A stretch of 64,000 nt of DNA, from the NCBI RefSeq assembly GCF_002022275.1, contig NZ_MSDF01000014.1:150099-214098 (forward strand), read 5' to 3'. This document shows, one piece after another, positions 60,568-64,000 of the stretch (within the stretch, counting starts at the first letter, position 1; each line of letters opens with the position of its first letter). A program made the translations under genes and the position numbers. The notes below the pieces were generated by a model. It saw nothing but the letters and a program-made list of their open reading frames with translations, was not told where the DNA came from and ran no database searches. The stretch comes from Pseudomonas fluorescens. Lineage in GTDB: Bacteria; Pseudomonadota; Gammaproteobacteria; Pseudomonadales; Pseudomonadaceae.

Positions 60568-61467
60568 TTATCGGTGGCGGCGCTCCTCCTCTTGCAGCAG
60601 GGCCTGCAAGGTGTCCAGGCGCGCGCCTTCGCAGGCGATTACGGTGCCTTGTTCAAACACACGGCGTGACAGGCCGGTCAGCACCGCGCCCGGCGGCAGT
60701 TCGATTTGCAGGCGCACCCCGCGCTCGTAGGCGCTTTGCACGGTGCCGCGCCAGTCGACGACGCGGCACATGTTGAAGGCCAGGTCATCGCGCAGTTGCT
60801 CGGGGTTGTGGATCGGCCGCGCGCGGGTGCTGCTCAGGTAAGTGATGCGCGGCGTCTTGAGTGTGACGAAGGCTTGCGCCAATGCCTGGGCCGGTTGCTC
60901 CAGTAACGCGCAGTGGGACGGCACGCTCACAGCCAAGCGCTTGGCGACGCCGTTGCCTTTGATGCGGTTAGCGACGCACTTCATGGCTTCGTCGCTCCCC
61001 GCAATGACGGTCTGGTTGTCGGCGTTGATATTGGCGAGGTACACCGGGGTTTCGGGGCTGTGGATTTCGGCCAGCAGCTTTTCGACTGTGGATAACTCCG
61101 GACCGATAATCGCCGTCATTCCATAGCCTTGTGGATAAGCGCTTTGCATCAACTCGCCGCGCAGGCTGACCAGTTTCACGGCGTCTGCAAACCCCAGGGC
61201 GCCTGCGATCACCGCTGCCGGGTAGGCACCGATGGACAGGCCCGCGACGTAATCCGGGGTGTGTTGCAGCAAGCGGGCATTCGCCACGCCAGCAATTAAC
61301 AGGCAAAGCTGCACGGCACGCGTCGACTCAAGGGCGTGCGCAGAATCAAGCGCGCGAACGTCTTCACCCAAGGCGTCACTGGCTTCATCCAGCACCTCGG
61401 CGCTCAACGGCCGGAGCATGCCCGGCCGTTGGGCGCCCTGCCCCGGAAACACCAGAAGGCTGCTCAT
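60568..61467 (-). CDS. mdcH: Malonate decarboxylase-specific malonyltransferase
   Basis: A 299-aa acyltransferase of the FabD fold that primes the malonate decarboxylase carrier protein with malonyl-CoA. The motifs are LVFPGQGAQRPGM and the active-site GLSIGAYPAA (Ser), with the His in SVPSHCALL. The ATG at 61467 overlaps the mdcG stop by 4 nt. Confidence 0.92.
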   Translation of the reverse strand: MSSLLVFPGQGAQRPGMLRPLSAEVLDEASDALGEDVRALDSAHALESTRAVQLCLLIAGVANARLLQHTPDYVAGLSIGAYPAAVIAGALGFADAVKLVSLRGELMQSAYPQGYGMTAIIGPELSTVEKLLAEIHSPETPVYLANINADNQTVIAGSDEAMKCVANRIKGNGVAKRLAVSVPSHCALLEQPAQALAQAFVTLKTPRITYLSSTRARPIHNPEQLRDDLAFNMCRVVDWRGTVQSAYERGVRLQIELPPGAVLTGLSRRVFEQGTVIACEGARLDTLQALLQEEERRHR

Positions 61468-62060
61468 GCCACGGCCTGCCACGGATCGAGCACCAGGTGC
61501 GCGCCGCTGGCGGTTTTCAGCAGTACTCGCCGCGATCCACCAGCCCAATCACGCAGGGCAACGGCGCCGAAGGGCGTTTGCAGTTGCAGGTCCACGGCGC
61601 ATGGCGCGGTGTCGAGGATTGCCAGCAGATCTTCTGCATCACCACGCGTCAAAGGCTCAGGGGTGCGCAGGATCAAATCCAGATCGCTCTGTTCATGCAG
61701 CGCTTCAATGCCTGTGGCCAGCTCAAAACCTGCGCTGCCCGTGACGCCCCAGTCTTCGTCCGCCAGCACTGGCCGTAGCGTTGCGAGTGCGCGCAATGCG
61801 GGTAAGTCCCGAGGCGAGATAACACTGCGTAACGCTTGCGGCGTTACACACCGCTGTACGGCAGCCGCTGGCATCACGGCGGCAAAACGCTGTTCACGCA
61901 AACGCCCGCGCACGCCAACCGCCACAAAGCCCGGCTCGGCGACGGCGCGACGCACCACCACCGGGTGGCCGGCGCTGATCGCCTCCACCGCCCAGGCCGG
62001 AGCCTCGGCAGGCAGATGCGCCGGGGTCATGCCCCAGAGCAAGTCGTGCGCGTTCACCAC
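61464..62060 (-). CDS. mdcG: Phosphoribosyl-dephospho-CoA transferase MdcG
   Basis: A 198-aa nucleotidyltransferase that attaches the prosthetic group 2'-(5''-triphosphoribosyl)-3'-dephospho-CoA to the carrier protein MdcC. The nucleotidyltransferase motif GSAGFELATG with the acid pair in SDLDLIL is visible. The start is GTG at 62060 or 62057, overlapping mdcE by 7 or 4 nt. Confidence 0.9.
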   Translation of the reverse strand: MVNAHDLLWGMTPAHLPAEAPAWAVEAISAGHPVVVRRAVAEPGFVAVGVRGRLREQRFAAVMPAAAVQRCVTPQALRSVISPRDLPALRALATLRPVLADEDWGVTGSAGFELATGIEALHEQSDLDLILRTPEPLTRGDAEDLLAILDTAPCAVDLQLQTPFGAVALRDWAGGSRRVLLKTASGAHLVLDPWQAVA

Positions 62061-62824
62061 TGCTCCCGCAACAACTCGCGCACATGGCTGGAAGCCGCGC
62101 GGTTAGTGGCGCCGAGACGACTGCTCAAATCGCGGCCATCAACATCCTTGATCGCATTCAGCAAGCAATCGCTGACCCGCGCCACGTCGTCCGGCGTGGG
62201 CTGTTCAATCTGGCTGACCGACAAGGTTTCCCAGAGCAAACCAAGGCTGGCGTAACTCTCGATGTCATAAGCCATCGGCGGCACGCTGGCAGCGAGTGCC
62301 TCAAGTTCTTCGACGCTGCGCAAGGTCACCCGCGCGGCCGAGGCCTTGCCCATGGCGTGCACCATCACGCCGGGGTCGCGCAGGGCAATCAGGCGGTTGG
62401 CCTGGTAACCGTGGGCGAGAAACGCGCCGGACATGGCCTTGCCCACCAGCAGCGCGATCACCGGGTGCCCGGCGAGACGAGCGCGGGCGTAGCTGTCGGC
62501 AGCGGCGGCCAGGGCTTGGTGGATGCCGAGGGCTTCTTCGCGACGACCATACGCCTGGCTCGGCACATCGACGATGGCGATGATCGGGCGTTTGTCGCCA
62601 CGGGCGATGGCTTCATCCACCGCTTTGGCGAGGCCCCAGCCTTCGAGCAAGCCGACTTCGCCATTACGGGCGCGGGGGAAGCGATTCTGCGGGTCAGTGA
62701 CCACGGCGATAAAGCGCACCGCCTGTTCACCCAATACGCCATCGGCGACTTTCAACGAGTCCGGCAAACCCTCAACAGGCGTTGCGCCAGCGCTCAATGC
62801 GTTGAACCACTGCAACCCTCTCAT
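62054..62824 (-). CDS. mdcE: Malonate decarboxylase gamma subunit
   Basis: A 256-aa carboxyltransferase-fold protein, the gamma subunit of biotin-independent malonate decarboxylase, which with MdcD decarboxylates malonyl-carrier protein to acetyl-carrier protein. The crotonase-like oxyanion features are in VGKAMSGAFLAHGYQAN. The ATG overlaps the mdcD stop (ATGA). Confidence 0.92.
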   Translation of the reverse strand: MRGLQWFNALSAGATPVEGLPDSLKVADGVLGEQAVRFIAVVTDPQNRFPRARNGEVGLLEGWGLAKAVDEAIARGDKRPIIAIVDVPSQAYGRREEALGIHQALAAAADSYARARLAGHPVIALLVGKAMSGAFLAHGYQANRLIALRDPGVMVHAMGKASAARVTLRSVEELEALAASVPPMAYDIESYASLGLLWETLSVSQIEQPTPDDVARVSDCLLNAIKDVDGRDLSSRLGATNRAASSHVRELLREQW

Positions 62825-63663
62825 GAGCGTTCTCCTTGATACAGCGCGCGCACCGTGGCCGGGTCGATCTGCGGCGTGGCGTCGAGTTCAGCCAGACGCG
62901 CGAGGTAAAACTCGGCCTGACGGCTGCGTTGTTGAGTCGGCACGCCTTGTTGCAGCAGTGCGGTGACGGTCTGTTGGACTTGCGCTACATCGTCGGCCAC
63001 ATAGCGGTCGGCCAAACCACTGTTGAAACGTTGCTCGCCGCCGGTAAGGCTCCAGATAAAAGGTCGGTCGCGGGAGTCGTACTCTTCAAGCCCGGCTTCC
63101 TGCTCGATCACCTGCGGGCCATTGAGGCCCAAACGCGCTTCACGGGTAACCACGAGATAGCTGCACAGGCCTGCCGCGATGGACATCCCGCCAAAGCAGC
63201 CGACACTGCCCGCCACCACGCCGATCACCGGCTGGTATTGGCGCAGGTCGACAATCGCGGCATGGATATCGGCAATCGCCGCCAGACCCAAGTTGGCTTC
63301 CTGCAAGCGCACGCCGCCGGTTTCCAGCAGCAACACTGCGCGAGTCGGCAAACCTTTGCGGTTGTCTTCAGCCGCCAACTCCAGCGCGCCAGCGATTTTC
63401 GCGCCGCCGACTTCACCGAGGCTGCCGCCCTGAAAATTGCCTTCGATGGCAGCGATTACAACCGGTAAACCGTCGATGCTGCCCTTGGCGATCACCACGC
63501 CGTCATCCGCCTGCGGCACCACGCCCTGGCGGCTGAGCCACGGCGACATGACGCGTTGGAACGGGTCGATCAGTTCGCGAAAAGAGCCCGCGTCCAGCAG
63601 CGCCTTGGCCCGCTGCCGCGCGCCGAGTTCAACGAAGCTGTGTTTGTTGAGCAAGTCAGTCAT
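62821..63663 (-). CDS. mdcD: Malonate decarboxylase beta subunit
   Basis: A 280-aa carboxyltransferase-fold protein, partner of MdcE. GGVRLQEANLGLAAIADIH and VAGSVGCFGGMSIAAGLCSY are the oxyanion-forming segments. It starts at MTDLLNKHSFVELGARQRA and overlaps the mdcC end by 8 nt. The longer frame to 63723 is rejected. Confidence 0.93.
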   Translation of the reverse strand: MTDLLNKHSFVELGARQRAKALLDAGSFRELIDPFQRVMSPWLSRQGVVPQADDGVVIAKGSIDGLPVVIAAIEGNFQGGSLGEVGGAKIAGALELAAEDNRKGLPTRAVLLLETGGVRLQEANLGLAAIADIHAAIVDLRQYQPVIGVVAGSVGCFGGMSIAAGLCSYLVVTREARLGLNGPQVIEQEAGLEEYDSRDRPFIWSLTGGEQRFNSGLADRYVADDVAQVQQTVTALLQQGVPTQQRSRQAEFYLARLAELDATPQIDPATVRALYQGERS

Positions 63664-63955
63664 GGCCAATCTCCTCGAAGCCCTGCTCCAGACGCAGACG
63701 CACCACACCAGGGGTGGCGCCAAAATCGTGGATATCGATCTTCAAGGCCGGTGGCGTCTGCTCCAGAAAGATGCGATCGAACAGATGCTGCCAACGTTGC
63801 TCGGCGCCATTGACCGAGGTTTGCACCTGAATGGTCAGCGTGCCGGGCGTGCCCGGTTCCAGCAGCACCTCGAGGTCGCCGGAGCCGACGCAACCCACCA
63901 GCGCACGGCCTTTCGGCGGCTGCCCGGCGGGGAATTCAAAGGATAAGGTTTCCAT
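63656..63955 (-). CDS. mdcC: Malonate decarboxylase acyl carrier protein
   Basis: A 99-aa carrier protein that holds the dephospho-CoA-type prosthetic group on a serine, probably the one in VGSGDLEVLL near residue 26. It shuttles acetyl and malonyl groups among the Mdc subunits. The ATG at 63955 shares one base with the end of the preceding mdcB frame. The start is preferred to a TTG one codon upstream. Confidence 0.92.
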   Translation of the reverse strand: METLSFEFPAGQPPKGRALVGCVGSGDLEVLLEPGTPGTLTIQVQTSVNGAEQRWQHLFDRIFLEQTPPALKIDIHDFGATPGVVRLRLEQGFEEIGHD

Positions 63956-64000
63956 CAAAACGCTCCGTCGAGGCGGTCGATAAACAGGCAGGCGGCCAAC
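63955..64000 (-). CDS. mdcB: mdcB C-terminal end (partial)
   Basis: The last 14 codons of a frame entering from the right edge read LAACLFIDRLDGAF, then TGA, overlapping the mdcC ATG by one base. From the mdcABCDEGH order in Pseudomonas it should be MdcB, the triphosphoribosyl-dephospho-CoA synthase. The assignment rests on position. Confidence 0.65.
   Translation of the reverse strand, partial: LAACLFIDRLDGAF

Overview
The window reads as chromosomal DNA of a fluorescent Pseudomonas (P. fluorescens group). G+C is high, coding is dense, and the gene blocks resemble those known from P. aeruginosa (sda-cho-bet; tkt-epd-pgk-fba and metK; ahcY-metF-rhlE2-yceI-bioA-rsmE; malonate decarboxylase). 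Between genes there are many short palindromic repeats of the kind found in this group. I see no tRNA, rRNA, insertion sequence, prophage or CRISPR array.

Layout. 1-10.6 kb: end of an L-serine dehydratase gene, then choline uptake (choXWV, betT) and conversion to glycine betaine (betI, betB, betA). A perfect BetI-type palindrome lies between betT and betI. 10.8-13.6 kb: a diverged TldD/PmbA-like protease pair. 14-16.3 kb: an RhlA-type acyltransferase followed by an MFS exporter. 16.4-26 kb: dbpA, a YhiN-type flavoprotein, yccS, a periplasmic binding protein, an acetyltransferase, a YgjP-like metallopeptidase and a response regulator-PAS-GGDEF-EAL protein. 26.3-27.8 kb: a PL7 alginate lyase and a small DUF6124-like gene behind a long, highly structured leader. 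27.8-34.2 kb (minus): central carbon genes tkt, epd, pgk and fba with two small lipoproteins. 34.5-36.7 kb: an ArsR-methyltransferase fusion regulator and metK. 36.9-44.1 kb: small secreted proteins, ligB, cytochrome c', mltA, a MAPEG protein, a Na+/H+ antiporter and a formate/nitrite-type channel. 44.2-46.1 kb: a homologue of the type III effector phospholipase ExoU. 46.2-56.3 kb: thioesterase, ahcY with an SAH riboswitch, metF, a binding protein, rhlE2, yceI, cytochrome b561, bioA and rsmE. 56.4-64 kb: a TrhA/hemolysin III-like protein, a split chromate-type transporter, mdcR, and the mdc/mad malonate operon, which runs off the right edge.

How the genes work together. The first 10 kb bring in choline and oxidise it to glycine betaine; the upstream serine dehydratase fits onward catabolism through glycine and serine. 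metK, ahcY and metF form the S-adenosylmethionine cycle. It appears to have two separate SAH-linked controls: a riboswitch at ahcY and a palindromic operator beside the ArsR-type regulator of metK. The mdc genes encode biotin-independent malonate decarboxylase, its cofactor-loading enzymes and the MadLM importer.

Most notable signals. (1) The leader of the small gene at 27507 has a central segment that is complementary to two separate flanking arms; one of those arms contains the ribosome binding site. This is the architecture of a translational switch, and I do not recognise it as a named RNA class. (2) An ExoU-like phospholipase with intact catalytic motifs but no chaperone or secretion genes nearby. 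(3) An rhlA-like gene with no rhlB, paired with an exporter. (4) Two tandem 21-bp repeats upstream of choX.
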